64,000 nt of DNA from Torymus aiolomorphi (taxonomy: Eukaryota > Arthropoda > Insecta > Hymenoptera > Torymidae): contig CM070877.1 in NCBI GenBank assembly GCA_036365515.1, positions 16,324,201 through 16,388,200 of the forward strand, given 5' to 3'. The translations under genes were made by a program, and so were the position numbers. Positions 1-14,358 of this stretch are shown here, one piece after another. The notes under the pieces were generated by a model that saw only the letters and a list, made by a program, of their open reading frames with translations, was not told the origin of the DNA and made no database searches. Position 1 is the stretch's first letter. Each line of letters begins with the position of its first letter.

Positions 1-24
1 CTCCCCATTTCTTCCTATATCTCC

Positions 25-2510
<2,486 letters not shown>

Positions 2511-2875
2511 GTTCACGCACTGACGCGGTCTAGAGCAATGGTGAAAAGAGAGCGACGCACGATGATGAGGGAAAAAATATTCACTCTCTCAAGTGCAATA
2601 ATAAGTAACACCGACGTTCGTGGCTCGTTGTGGTAGCACGCGAGCAGATAGTAAGCGGCAGGTTAGGCTAGATTGGAGCCGAGAGGTTAGTTTCACGTAC
2701 ACACGCAACGGTCGACGTGTGTAAACAGCTCGCGAAGCAGTATTTGTGAAGTGTATTTTAAATAATGTTGCAGAATGTTGCAGACTGTGTTATAGTTGTA
2801 TAGAATCCTTAAAACACCGTTAAATGGTCTGTATATAAACTTTAACAAATCTGTAAATATTTGTAACCAAAAAAC
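2511..2875. promoter_or_regulatory. Divergent promoter between FECH and EEF1AKMT2
   Basis: 365 bp separate the two start codons, so both promoters and both 5' UTRs must fit here. The FECH-proximal half is more GC-rich than the surrounding introns and the EEF1AKMT2-proximal half is AT-rich. I see no clear TATA box at a usable distance from either gene, which suits two housekeeping genes. The arrangement is seen directly; a shared bidirectional promoter is inferred from the spacing. Confidence 0.6.
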
Positions 2876-4770
2876 ATGACGGAAAAGCCAGCAGAGGAAC
2901 TCGCACCTTCCGACTTAGGTACCCTAGACTAGTGAGTATCTTCTCCCCATTCATACCCCTTTCCACCCCCTTAAAAAAAGACATAATAAAAATAATGCAA
3001 ACCTTACAGTTGGGAGAGGACGTATTCCCAGGAAATCGACAACTTCGAGGATCACGGCGACGTCGGCGAGGTCTGGTTCGGCAGTGATAGTTCGAGGAAG
3101 GTAGTCAGGTACTTTATTAACGATCTTCTCCCTCTTTTGCACACTCTTGGTAGGCTACATAATCGCGAGAAAACGCGCGCACACTCGCGAAGTTTTACCT
3201 ACAGGTAAATACAAACAATGCGACAGCGGCGCGAGAAAGCCGAGAAGTATACTCGCAGTGCGCCGGTAGAGAGTGGAGTGCTGCCATCGTGCAGGCGCTG
3301 GGGATACTTGCGGTCGGAATTGCAGGTGTTCGATCGGGACATTCGGGACAGGGAAATGTGTGATTTTGTGGGGAAATGGGTAGTTTTTTGTTTTGAAGCG
3401 GTTTATAGGGGTTTTGGAATCTTTGTGGTGGTAGTACGGAGTATTTTGATGTAGAGGATTGTTCTTTTTGTAATTATTTGTGAATAAAAAGATACCGGTA
3501 TATGGTAAATGACTGGTTGTTGATACAGTATGAAAGAGATAAAATTACAAAGGTTCGGTTTAATTTATTAGAGTCTTGATTTTTACACATGACCTATAAC
3601 GCGGATATTAGAATGGTGTCTAATTTAAATAACATTCTTTTTGTTTCATTAAAATTAACGTGTATATCAAGTATATGACCTACAATCATTTTAAAAATGT
3701 CCAGCTAACTATATACATAACAAAATTTTAAATATCAAAAAATGACTCATTCATCAAGATATTGATACATCTTATTACTGCCAGTAACTTTTGTCTTATC
3801 TATGTTCGCTCACCAGACCTCGTAAAATCGAATCTTCTCTTCCAGATTCGTCGCGTCAAAGCTCAACCTCTCAGCCACTGACGACAAGGTAATCGACCTA
3901 GGCTGCGGCAACGGCGCGACCCTCGTTGACCTCGCGGAGGCAGGTTTCAGGCGGCTCACAGGCGTCGACTACTCGCCCAAGGCCATCGAACTGGCGCGCA
4001 AGGTCGTGCACGGGGAGGGCCACCCAGACGTCGAGCTCCTCGTCCACGACATCGGCGAGCCCTCCAACTCACCCCAGGCGGAGGATTTTAAATTCAAGTT
4101 GGCGAACGATAAGGGCACGTACGACGCGATAAGCCTGTGTCCGGATAACCCCAAGGAGAAGAGGGGGAAGTACATCAGGAACGTGCACGGGATCCTGGAG
4201 GATGGAGGGTTCCTGGCGTTGACGTCGTGTAACTGGACGAAGGCAGAGTTGATCGAGCATTTCAAGGACTGTGAGTGGTTTGGGGTTTAGTTTGATTTAT
4301 AGGTGTAAACAGGGTTGATTGGGAAATTAGTAGACCAACGAATGGCTGTGTCCAGTCTGTGTCTACATTGATTGAGTCAACATTTCATGGGATTTCGATG
4401 CAATAATTTTTTAGTTTTTACTTATAAAATAAATTAAATCAATTTTAAATCGAATCATTAAATATAAAATTTTATATATTAAAATATTAAAACATTCATA
4501 AATTAACACTGACTTTATTTACCCGCGTCGTAATATAAACTATGTTAAAGTATTTTAAACTAAAAAAAAGGATAATATAAAATATACTCTCAACACTATT
4601 CATTACTCCCTAATTTCTAAAATATGAGATAAAATAAAGAACTATTAATTATTTTTGTTTTATGGTTTTTTCCAGATTTCGACTTCATACATGAACTTCC
4701 AAGAAAGACATTCTCCTTCGGCGGACAGACGGGCAAGACAATAACACAGTTAATATTCATGAAAAAATGA
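2876..4770 (+). CDS. EEF1AKMT2: eEF1A lysine methyltransferase 2 (METTL10 family), complete
   Basis: SAM-dependent class I methyltransferase. The animal family methylates a lysine of elongation factor eEF1A in the cytosol. Exons read 2876-2931, 3010-3108, 3846-4270 and 4676-4770, 675 nt or 224 residues, the usual family length. The N-terminus carries the family motifs GTLDYWERTY and GEVWFG. SAM-binding motif I is VIDLGCGNG (about residue 70), followed by TGVDYSP, DKGTYDAISLCPDN and SCNWTKAEL. The C-terminus carries FSFGG. The exon 2 donor at 3109 was chosen over an earlier GT at 3101 because only it keeps exon 3 in frame. The gene starts 365 bp from FECH, facing away. A damaged copy of its exons 3 and 4 lies at 10.9-13.5 kb. 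Confidence 0.95.
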
Positions 4771-5325
4771 CGTCAAACCACACGTATAAAGAAAAATAAA
4801 AAATGAAAATAAAAAAGAAAGCTAATTTTGTATGTAATTCATTGACTTTATTATTCTTATTACTTAATATTCATATATATAAGTGCACGATTATCCATGA
4901 TAATCGAATGCTTACAAAAACGTAATACGTGGAGGGGGGGAGTTACACATATATCATTGTTTTAAAACAGGCCGCGGCGACGCGACACTCGCCCGCTCGC
5001 GGCTCGCAATAATAATATAATATACGAGGTACAAACGTTACAAATCTATAAATCTATGACATATCCATGATGGTATATATACTTCATATATACCATCTAT
5101 ACGCTAATTCAAATTACATTGCCGACGAAAGATTACATAAGATGACGAATATAGGAGAATTTTTCATTTTTTGTATACTATACATGTACAATGAAAAGTG
5201 ATAATATCGCATCGATTCAATTTTTGCGATAGTAATTAGTAATACTTTATCTATAATGCAATTTTCTAAATCTTTTTTTTGTAAAGTATTTTTTCTCGTT
5301 TTCTTTTATTAATTTATTTATTTAG

Positions 5326-6861
5326 TCAGTGTCGATGGCAGACGCTTCCAATGAGCAGCAGACTCGCCACCAGTGAAACCGCAAAGAATAAACCAAAGGT
5401 AACTGTACCACCTGCAAATAAAAGAGAATAATTAGTACACTTTAATAATTTATATTTCACTATATCTGTATATTTATAAGTTTTACTATGTATACCCGAT
5501 AATGCAGAGAAGATTATTAACACATGTGTATTGGTGCCTTCTTGTGCTGTATTTCATTGCAAATAAAATTCTTAATTATTATTAATTATTAATATCATGG
5601 AATATAGGCGGTCCGCTTCCGCCCGACCAAAGCCCTCTAAGACCCGCAGTAACCCGCGCACTACGGCCTCTGCGTCGACGGTGGCGCGCGGACCCCTCTT
5701 CGCGCCCTGTGAAGCTATCCTCTTATCTTCCATCGCTGGAAAAGAAAATTAAAATAAGTTTGAACAAGAAAACGAAGAAAAAAACGAATAATATCTATCT
5801 CGCTAAGATTTGTCACGGCTACGGCGCCGTCGACGCGAGCCTTTGCGTACGCGTTTTTTGTGGCGACACGCTGCTCGCTTCGCGCGGATTCGTTTTGTGG
5901 CGCGTGCTTTTTGGTCACCCTCGCGGCCTCTTTGAGGCGGGTGTATCTCAAAGGGTTACGCGCGCCTTTTCACACCTGGCTGGACCACGGTGCTGCTATA
6001 GCGGGCTTAATAACTAGCCGCAGCATTTATTCAAGGAAATTATTCGCGCGGTGAATAATTTTTCAAATTTGCATAAATATTGCTCGGATAACTTTTAGAT
6101 AGCCCGCGATTACTCATCAATACTGACACATGCAGTCCCTGTCCTCGTCAACGTAGTAGCCCTGCATGCACCAGCACCGCTTGCCGACGAGGGTCGTTGC
6201 ATTGTCAACCGCGCATTGAGCTCCCTCGGTGCATTCCTCGTGGCTGGAGCACTGCACTTTAACTCCTGAAAAACAAGAGTAAAGCATACTTTTAGACTAA
6301 GTTTGAAAAGATTTGATTTTATTCGTGAGGTAGCAGGTGAGTGGTAATTGGAAGCGTGGAACGTTTCTTTCTTAAATTATCTTTCGCAATATACAACTGA
6401 AATGTGCAACATTATGAATCTATAAAATTTTCATTTTCAAAATAAAATAGTTCAACAGAATTTTGTTATTATTTAGAGTTGCAGGATAATGATACTAAAA
6501 ATGGTGTTGAAATGCCTCGGGATACTGTTCAAGGTATTCGTCACTCAGAGTATCTTATAGAACACTTATAAAATTATCCAATCAAAATGCAGAATCCAAG
6601 TGTTTATACCACTCAATAGCCTACACCCACAATTCACATGCCAATTACCCACCCCATCAGGTAAACAGGTAAACAAAACAAACAAATATTGTCATGACTC
6701 ACTTTTCTTATCATTTTCGCAGCGGCCGTTTTCAGGCCTTCGGTAATCGTCGCACAGGCAGCGCGTCTTGTTGTCTGTCCCGAAGATGTTCTCCAGGCAC
6801 AAGGTCGAGTTGATGCTCGCGCACTCCGTGTCAGTCTCGCACTCCCGCGTTAATTGTACTC
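5326..6861 (-). CDS. Duplicated Cys-rich exon cassette A (two EGF/EB-like modules plus hydrophobic end)
   Basis: Three exons are supported: 6703-6861 (first six-Cys module), 6128-6265 (second six-Cys module) and 5326-5411 (hydrophobic C-terminus and stop TGA). The exon junctions are all phase 1 and read open. Cys spacing is C-x5-C-x7-C-x12-C-x-C-x10-C in module 1 and C-x5-C-x5-C-x12-C-x-C-x11-C in module 2. The last exon encodes a segment of about 20 apolar residues (FGLFFAVSLVASLLLIG) and a short tail ending HRH, so the product should be membrane-tethered. No signal-peptide exon of its own was found before the duplication edge near 7.03 kb. The phase fits the shared exon at 31023-31179, which would give a 179-residue protein. 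The exons are well supported by their conserved duplicate; which transcript uses them is inference. Confidence 0.7.
5572..5735 (-). CDS. Possible alternative last exon of cassette A (charged tail)
   Basis: An acceptor (pyrimidine tract, then CAG) at 5736-5738 opens a 54-codon reading frame, including its stop TAA, in the same phase (1) left by exon 6128-6265. It would replace the hydrophobic end with a charged, Arg/Ala/Glu-rich tail, giving a secreted form. It is much more GC-rich than its surroundings. No counterpart was found in cassette B and I see no convincing polyadenylation signal just downstream, so it may be chance. Confidence 0.3.
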
Positions 6862-7030
6862 CTGGAAATATTGGAGATGAATTAGTTGGTAATGTTTTAC
6901 ATGAGAAAACGGGGATAAAGAAGGGAAAACGTAACAAATAAAAGTTTGTTTTATTATATTGGTAATAATGACTATTATTTATAAGGGTGATATAAGATAT
7001 ATAGATGGTTGATCACACAATTGCTATCCT

Positions 7031-7346
7031 CCTGTCTCAAAAAAGTGATGGATGAAATCTGTCATTACAATAAGACTGATTTGATTGGTTATGAAATACA
7101 AGATGGAAATATGGCGCGGAAATTTGAAATTTAAAATTTTATCTTGTACTTTTCTTAAAAGCGTAACATTAACATTTACTCCATAGATCAAAATATAACA
7201 AGTTATCTGTAAAGCATTCTGAACAGAAAAATGAAGTGCGCGTGAATCTTGCTAATATCTATTGAAAGAATACTAATTACCAATAAATAAACTGAAATAA
7301 TCGAAAAATTTTAAAATTTAAGTGTAAAAGCCGACATATTGGAGTC
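7031..7346. other. Intergenic, no feature seen
   Basis: AT-rich DNA just past the edge of the duplicated segment. No reading frame, splice pattern or second signal-peptide exon was recognised here, which matters because cassette A would need one if it were an independent gene. Confidence 0.5.
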
Positions 7347-7447
7347 GCCATTTTGTATTTTGATACCCACCAAGCTCCAAATTTTAGCCAAGCCGATCAT
7401 GCCACCGGATCCAAATCCCTGAAGTAATCAGATAACGGGGACATTTT
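7347..7447. repeat. 100-bp direct repeat, copy 1
   Basis: A block beginning GCCATTTTGTATTTTGATAC and running through a conserved GGATCCAAATCCCTG recurs at 9117-9216 with a single clear difference (AGCCAAGCC against AGCCAAACC). The near-identity indicates a recent local copy event. Confidence 0.8.
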
Positions 7448-7839
7448 AAAAATCGCTGCCAATTCATTGGCCCGTGGCTTCCTCAAACTTAATTTGCTTA
7501 TTCCTTTAATGAATTATTAATAACAAAATTTATAATTTTTACAACAATTTATGACATAATTATAATTAAATTCATTTATGAAGATTAAAAAGTATTAATT
7601 TTTAAATTATGTATAAAATATGAATAAAATAATATGTATGATTTTTTTTTAAATTATGTGTGAAAAATAAATAAAATAATTGATTGTAATATTATCGTCA
7701 AAACCTTTTAAAATTCCTAAATAACCTTTACTTCAAATTATATTTTCTTTGTGAAATTTCACACATAGGGTACTTGTCTCTATTAGTATGCCTGTCCGTA
7801 TTTGTGTGCTCTTTCTAGAATTTCCGATGTAAGAAAAAG

Positions 7840-8969
7840 ATTCTAACCTTAAAAATAATAAATGGCAATTATAAAACAAAAAAATTACGATTTTAAAAGA
7901 GGGCTAAAATAGTTTTAACCTCAAATATCTCTGAAATTCATAAACGAATTCTTTTACCCTAAGAACTCTTCTAATAAATAATATACAAACTCTGCATCTC
8001 GACCAAATTCAAAGAAATTAAAACAATTTTAATATAGTTATATTGTGCGACAACAAAGAAAGGCATTTCTAAAAAGATTAAAATTTTACATATCAAACAT
8101 CTCAAAAAATAACCATATAATCTGGATGAAATTTTACACAGGTATTGCCTATATCGCATACAAAATAATCTATAAATTTCAAGCTGATACATGAAGTCGT
8201 TCTCGAGAAATTACGATTTGAAAAAATGGTTAAAAAAATTTTAACCTCAAATATTTCTGAAATTTTTGGACTAATCATTTTGCCCAAAAAACTCGACTGA
8301 GAGCTATCCAAAATCTACCTCTACAAGGAATTTCAAAGCGATTAATTCAATTTTACTCCCGTAATCGTTGGACATACAAAACTCATTTTTTTCACATTTC
8401 AATTTTTTTCCCAAAAACTAGTCGATAAAATGAATTCAAATTTTTACAGATTATAGATATTTATATTCTGCATTATCATGATTTTTCTCAAGAAAATTGA
8501 CCGTTTAGTTTAGGAGTTATAAGCTTTTTAAAAAAAAACACGTTTTGTTAAGAGCGAAAAACCGTGATAGCTAGAGAAATTTTTTTTAGAAAATATAGGT
8601 ATTTTAATGCTCTTTCGAATGCTATCCATTCGATTCAAATATCTCAATCTTATCATTAAAAAAAAGCAAAAATCAATTTTGAGAAAATCGAAAATTCGAA
8701 ATAAAAAAAACGCATCGGCAAATCAAAAAACGAATTTTTGACCCGCCATCACACAAAAAAAAAGAAAAAAATGAGACCTGTCCGGTAAAAATCGATCGAG
8801 TAGAAGCTGAGATCCAGGCGTACGCACACACACTCACACACACACACATCCATACAGACATTTTTCAAAAATCATGTATTTTGATTCCTAACACCTCGAA
8901 AAACAATTATAACATGTTTTTACAACAACTCAAAAAATTACTATCACAAAACTTCCTCTAGGAGGAAGC
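7840..8969 (+). repeat. Dispersed repeat with CA-rich core and hairpin end, copy 1
   Basis: The body is built of recurring AT-rich modules containing AACCTCAAATATCTCTGAAA and a CTCGAGAAATTACGATTTG-like segment. It then has ATCGATCGAGTAGA, a CA-rich run near 8825-8850, about 100 bp of unique tail, and a terminal hairpin CTTCCTCTAGGAGGAAG at 8952-8968. The same order of parts occurs at 12235-13395, 15328-15760 (reversed), 58640-61130 and 61743-62048. No coding capacity was seen. Confidence 0.7.
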
Positions 8970-9114
8970 AAAAATGAGGTCATGAGAAGAAAATAATTTT
9001 TTTTACGTTTTTTCACGAAAAAGCGTCGATTTTTAAAAAATGGAGGACGATGTAATGCTAGATTCTGAAAGTTCATGAAAAAATACATAGGATATATAAG
9101 TCCCGATGAAATTA
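8970..9114. repeat. 145-bp direct repeat, unit 1
   Basis: Begins AAAATGAGGTCATGAGAAG directly after the hairpin end of the dispersed repeat and recurs at 9219-9377. The second unit carries a small insertion (CACCAAAAAT) near 9301. Confidence 0.8.
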
Positions 9115-9116
9115 AA

Positions 9117-9377
9117 GCCATTTTGTATTTTGATACCCACCAAGCTCCAAATTTTAGCCAAACCGATCATGCCACCGGATCCAAATCCCTGAAGTAATCA
9201 GATAACGGGGACATTTAAAAAAATGAGGTCATGAGAAGAAAATAATTTTTTTTTACGTTTTTTCACGAAAAAGCGTCGATTTTTAAAAAATGGTGGACGA
9301 CACCAAAAATGTAATGTTAGATTCTGAAAGTTCATGAAAAAATACATAGGATATATAAGTCCCGATGAAATTAACCG
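9117..9377. repeat. Second copies of the 100-bp and 145-bp repeats
   Basis: 9117-9216 repeats 7347-7447 and 9219-9377 repeats 8970-9114, side by side. The order of the blocks implies that a segment was copied across the dispersed element at 7840-8969, perhaps by unequal exchange. Confidence 0.75.
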
Positions 9378-10161
9378 GAAAAAGTTTGTTTTTGTTTTTT
9401 AAGCTTTTCTGATTGTGAATAAAAATATGATATTTTTTAAAATTCCCTTCATGTAAAATCTTACTTTTAGATCGATACACAATTTTTTATTTAACAGGCA
9501 ATAATAAATAATACAATTGCTTTTTGTTAGTAGCTGTTACGATCATAGTAAAAGATCAAAAACTTGGTTATGTTTACAACTCTCGGATACAACTTAACTA
9601 CCTAAGGTTTATTCTCCAACTTTTGTCGCTTTATTGCTCAAGTTGGTACCACTTCTCAAACGTTTTTTTTCGAGGGTATTTTTCAAGCATTTCCGCTTAC
9701 ATATGGATACTCCCTTAAGATTTGTTTTTCTTTGTGCAGACTGCAGAGACAGCGGCGCGAGAAAGCCGATAAATACTTCATACTTGCATTGCGCCGGTAG
9801 AGAGTGAAGTGCTGCCATCATGCAGGCGCTGGGGATACTTGCGGTCGGAATTGCAGATGTTCAATCGGGAGTCGGGACTCGGGACAGGGAAATGTATGAT
9901 TTTTTGGGAAAATGGGTAGTTTTTTGTTTTGAAGGTGTTTATAGGGTTTTTGGAATCTTTGTTGTGATATTACGGAGTATTTTGATAGAGAGAAGTATTC
10001 TTTTTCATAATTCTTTGTGAATAAAAAAATACCGGTATAAGGTAAATGACTGGTTGTTGACACAGTATGAAAAAGATCAAATTACAAATGTTCGGTTTTT
10101 AATATATATGTACTTTACACAAAGTTAACTAAATGAAATTAAAAGTTTATTGCACCTTACT

Positions 10162-10643
10162 CTATTGAAAAAATTACGTAACAAAATTACGTGATTTTGT
10201 TACGTAACAAAATCACGTAATTACGTTAATCACGTAATATTTTGTTCCAATATGATACGTGATTTTCAAAAAATTACGTAACATATGTTAATTCGGTTTT
10301 ATTCGAAAATCACGTGACGTTTGCGTAATTACGTGATTTTTACCGAATGTAAAAAATTTTAGACATTAAAAATCACGTAACTTTTGCTCGTGGGCTACTA
10401 AATTTTAATATTCAAGGGGTTTTTTTATGATAAAAGTGTTTTCGTTCAAATTTTTTACATTGGGTAAAAATCACGTAATTACGCAAACGTAACGTGATTT
10501 TCGAATAAAACCATTAACAAATGTTAGGTAATTTTTGGAAAATCACGTATCATATTGGAACAAAATATTACGTGATTAATGTAATTACGTGAGTTTGTTA
10601 CGTAACAAAATCACGTAATTTTTTATGTGATTTTTTTCAATAG
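10162..10643. mobile_element. MITE with long inverted repeats
   Basis: Both ends read CTATTGAAAAA inward. The arms of about 210 bp are near-complementary and full of ACGTAATTACGTGATTTT-like palindromic words. No reading frame and no clear target-site duplication. It interrupts the duplicated EEF1AKMT2 intron, so it arrived after the duplication. Confidence 0.75.
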
Positions 10644-10854
10644 GGAGAATAAAAAAGTTTGCTCAGGAAAATATTTTACGTAAGACAAGCTAAAATCTTT
10701 TAGATTTCATTTCCAAATTTAACAACAATATTTGAAAAATATTTTCATATAAAATGTAGAAGAATAGTAAATTTATTATAGAGATATTATACGCAATTAA
10801 CTAAGACGACTTAAATTCTTGATCGCAAGGTTGGCAATTGTATAGGTACCAAAT

Positions 10855-11095
10855 TCAATTCACCTCAGACGGAAGATTTTAAATTCAAGCTGTCAAACGA
10901 TAAGGGCACATACGACGCGATAACTCTGTGCCCGGATAACCCCAAGCAGAAGAGGGAGAACTACATCAGGAACGTGCACGGGATCCTGGGTCCTTATTAT
11001 GGGATGGAGGGTAAATGCGCTGACGTCGTGTAACTGGACGAAGGCAGAGTTGATCGAGTATTTCAAGGACTGTGAGTGGTTTGGGGTTTAGTTTG
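10855..11095 (+). pseudogene. EEF1AKMT2 exon 3, truncated and broken copy
   Basis: Matches the second half of EEF1AKMT2 exon 3 (from about 4065) and its donor site. Upstream coding sequence, including the SAM-binding motif, is absent. The reading frame is broken near 10990, where extra bases (CCTTATTATG) replace part of the codons for the conserved EDGGFLALTSCNW stretch. The DKGTYDAI motif is still legible. Confidence 0.85.
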
Positions 11096-11299
11096 ATTTA
11101 TAGGTGTAAACAGGGTTGATTTGAGAAACAGTAGACCAACGAATGGCTGTGTCTGACTAAATCCAGTCTGTGTCTACATTAATTCAGTCAACATTACACG
11201 GGATTTCGTTGCAATAATATTTTAATTTTTACTTATAAAATAAATTAAATAGATTTTAAATCGAATCATTAAATATAAAATTTTACATTGGCAGGACAT

Positions 11300-12230
11300 T
11301 GGTTTCGTCATTTTCTGTAGCGATATTTTATAATATTCATAAAATAAAACTAACTTTATTTACACGTGTCGTAATAAACTGTACATGTATAAGTATTTTA
11401 AATTTAAAAAATGCAAATATAAAATTAACTCTTAACTCTTTCCATTACTACCTAATTTCTTAAATATAAGATAAAATAAAAACCGCTACCAATTGATTTT
11501 TACGTAGTTTCCTCCAAATTAATTTATCGCTCCTATATGTATAGTATATAGTTAAAATATAAAATATGTTTATTCATTCTACATCTTTTTTCAAAGATTT
11601 ATAACTTCATTAATATTTACAAAAATTACACATTTTTTCTTATTCTTGAAATCCTTTATTACTTACCACTGACATTATAATAAAAAACCTACCTACCCGA
11701 AGCGCAACTAAAACACATGCACTACACCATCTATAAGAACCCTTTTTCTACATACCTATTACCTCACAATCATTGTGGTATAATATTCTGTATAATAAAT
11801 TATGTTTCTTGATGAAATTTCATACATACATTGCCTATACCTAATTGTCTATAAATTTCATGTTTCCATTTATAAAATAGAGAACGTGATATATCGAAGT
11901 ACAGCCAAAAGTATTGTTAAATGTATTTTCCTATCATCGTGTGCAAAGTTCGAGTTTGCACACGCATTTGCGTGCGCAAACTGCCACTTTTCTACACGCA
12001 CGTCTTAGCATGTGGAAGAGTGGTGGTTTGCGCGCGCAGGTGCGTGTGCAGGCTCAAACATTGCACAACTCGATAGGAAAAATAGTATATGATACTCATG
12101 CGCTGCGTGGGTGATCCCGCACTCGTATCGTAATGTACTATTCTCGGCGTGTAATTAATTGGCCAAAGTATCTGACTAGTTTCATGTTTAGGCGAAGCGC
12201 TGTAAATCAACCTGAATAAAATCAAAAGCA
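11300..12230. other. Non-coding, with a small inverted repeat
   Basis: AT-rich except for 11927-12083, where two G/C-rich arms related to GCACACGCATTTGCGTGCGC face each other, a probable small non-autonomous element. Frames on both strands there are mirror images of the repeat and not genes. Confidence 0.45.
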
Positions 12231-12234
12231 AATA

Positions 12235-13200
12235 TACAACATGAAATTACGATATGAAAACAGGGCTAAAACAATTTTAACCTCAAATATCTCTAAAATT
12301 CATAAACGAATTTCAAGACGAATTCTTTTACCACAAGAATTTATATAATAACTAATATACAAACTCTACATCTTCACCAAATTTCAAATCAATTAATCAA
12401 TTTTGTTCCATTTATTGTGGGACAAAGAAAGTCATTTTTAGAAATACCAAAAATTTAAATATCAAATATCTCAAAAAGTATAATCGAACGATCTTTATGA
12501 AAATGCACACACATATTATCTATATCACGTACAAAATTGTCTATAAATTTGGAGCTGGTACATCGAGCCGTTCTCGAGAAATTATGATTTGATAAAGAGG
12601 TTAAACAAATTTTAACCTCAAATATCTCTGAAATTTATGGACCAATCATTTTGCCCAAAGAACTCAGCCGAAAGCTATCCAAAATCTACCGTTTAGAACA
12701 ATTTCAAAGCGATTAAGCCAATTTTACTCTAGTTATCATGCGATATACAAAAAAAATCATGTTTTTCGGTTTTCAATTTTTTACTCAAAAACTAGTCGAC
12801 AGAATAGATTAAAATTTTTGCAGTTTATAGCTATTTATATTCTGCATTATCATGATTTTTTTCAAAACAGTTTACCATTTAGTTTGTGAGTTATAACCCT
12901 TTTTAAAAGAACACGTTTTTGTTAAAAACAAAAGAACTGCAATAGATAATGTAAAATTTTTATTTGGAAAATATAGGTATTTTTATACTCTTTGAACTGG
13001 CATTTGTCCGACTCAAATATCTGAATACTATCATTAAAAAAAACGCAAAAATCAATTTTGCTAAAATCAAAAATTCAAAATAAAAACAAAGTTAACCAAA
13101 AAGCTACATAATATGATTATTTTCCAAAAATCTTGAAAAAAAAGAAAAATATTTAGCGCTGTCCGAAAACTATTGGTTAAAAATTCAAAAAGTTACAGCG

Positions 13201-13248
<48 letters not shown>

Positions 13249-13395
13249 GCACGTACACGCACGCACGCACACACACATACCGACATTTTTTATAAATAGT
13301 ATCTTTTGACTCCAAATGACTGAAAACATCTTTGTAACATGTTATCTTGAACAAATATTTTTTTCACCGTCACAAAGCTTCCTCTAGAAGGAAAC
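12235..13395 (+). repeat. Dispersed repeat with (CA)n core and hairpin end, copy 2
   Basis: Same modular plan as 7840-8969: AACCTCAAATATCTCTAAAA modules, a pure (CA)n tract at about 13203-13244 continuing as CA/CG-rich repeat to 13277, then a tail and hairpin TTCCTCTAGAAGGAA near 13379-13395. It sits between the copied exons 3 and 4 of EEF1AKMT2, so it inserted after the segmental duplication. Confidence 0.7.
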
Positions 13396-13433
13396 AAAAC
13401 AATAAATTATTTTTGTTTTATCGTTTTTTCCAG

Positions 13434-13531
13434 ATTTCGACTTCACAATGTATCTCCAAGAAAGATATTCTTCTTCGGCGGGCAGACGGGCAACATGATA
13501 ACACAGTTAATATTCACGAAAACGTTAAATC
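13434..13531 (+). pseudogene. EEF1AKMT2 exon 4, broken copy
   Basis: The acceptor TTTTTTCCAG and the start of exon 4 are preserved, but small deletions and substitutions disrupt the frame before the conserved GG-x-TG segment and remove the original stop. The 3' flank up to about 13.9 kb also matches the functional gene. Confidence 0.8.
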
Positions 13532-14287
13532 ACACATGTAAAAAAATAAAAAATAAAAAATAAAGTAATTCATTGACTTTATTATTCTTATTACTTAATA
13601 TTCATCGAAGACTTTATTATATAAGTGCACGACTATCTATGATAATCGAATGTTTACAAAAACGTAATACGTGGAGGGGGGAGTTATACATATATCATTG
13701 TTTTAAAACAGGCCGCGGCAACGCGACACTCGCCCACTCGCGGCTCGCAATAATAATATAATATACGAGGTACAAACGTTACAAATCTATAAATCTATGA
13801 CATATCCATGATGGTATATATAATTCATATATATCTATATGCTAATTCAAATTGCATTGCCGACGAAAGATTGCATAAGATGAGCTGAAGATGATGAATA
13901 TAGGAGAATTTTTCATTTTTCAAATACTATACATATGCCGCTCGTATTAATTTATACTTGTATACACACACGCTACGTTGATTCTTTCTTTTGTGCACTC
14001 GCTGCAAAGGCAATTATGGCGTCTTAAGAGATACATATACAAGCTCGTTGTCGATATAATACTTTGAGACTCTCGAAATTCTCGAAAATTCCTTGAATAA
14101 TATATTTTTTCTCTGTTCTCTTTTTATAATTTATATATAACGAAAAACGAAAAGTGGTAACGTAGAATCGATTCAATTTTTGCGATAGTAATTTTGAATA
14201 CTTTATCTATAATGCAATTTTCTAAACCTTCTTTTTGTAAAGTATTTTCTTTTTCTTTTATTTATTTATTTAGTCACGGTGTCGGTG

Positions 14288-14358
14288 TTAGACGCTTCCA
14301 GCGAGCAGCAGACTCGCGACCAGCGAAAGCGCAGAGAATCCAAAGGTAACTGGAGTAC
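14288..14358 (-). CDS. Terminal exon B (GPI-type hydrophobic end)
   Basis: Acceptor TTATTTGCAG, phase 1, 23 codons including the stop. Compared with its duplicate (5326-5411) it keeps VTFG and SLVASLLL but ends six residues earlier, losing the basic tail. That changes the likely anchoring from a transmembrane helix with a tail to a GPI signal. Confidence 0.65.

Larger units (their letters stand above)
3200..7030. repeat. Segmental duplication, copy A
   Basis: This stretch matches 9740-24613 piecewise and in the same order. The matched pieces are EEF1AKMT2 intron 2 (3218-3560 with 9745-10100), exon 3 (about 4065-4480 with 10855-11290), exon 4 and its 3' flank (4676-5200 with 13434-13920), then the Cys-rich exon cassette (5326-5430 with 14288-14370, 6070-6370 with 18240-18540, 6400-7030 with 24060-24613). 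Introns match as well as exons, so this was a DNA-level duplication and not retroposition. Copy A holds the intact EEF1AKMT2. Confidence 0.85.

Noticed and set aside
3926..4290. Extra frames over EEF1AKMT2 exon 3
   Set aside because: Shadows of the methyltransferase exon in other frames and on the other strand.
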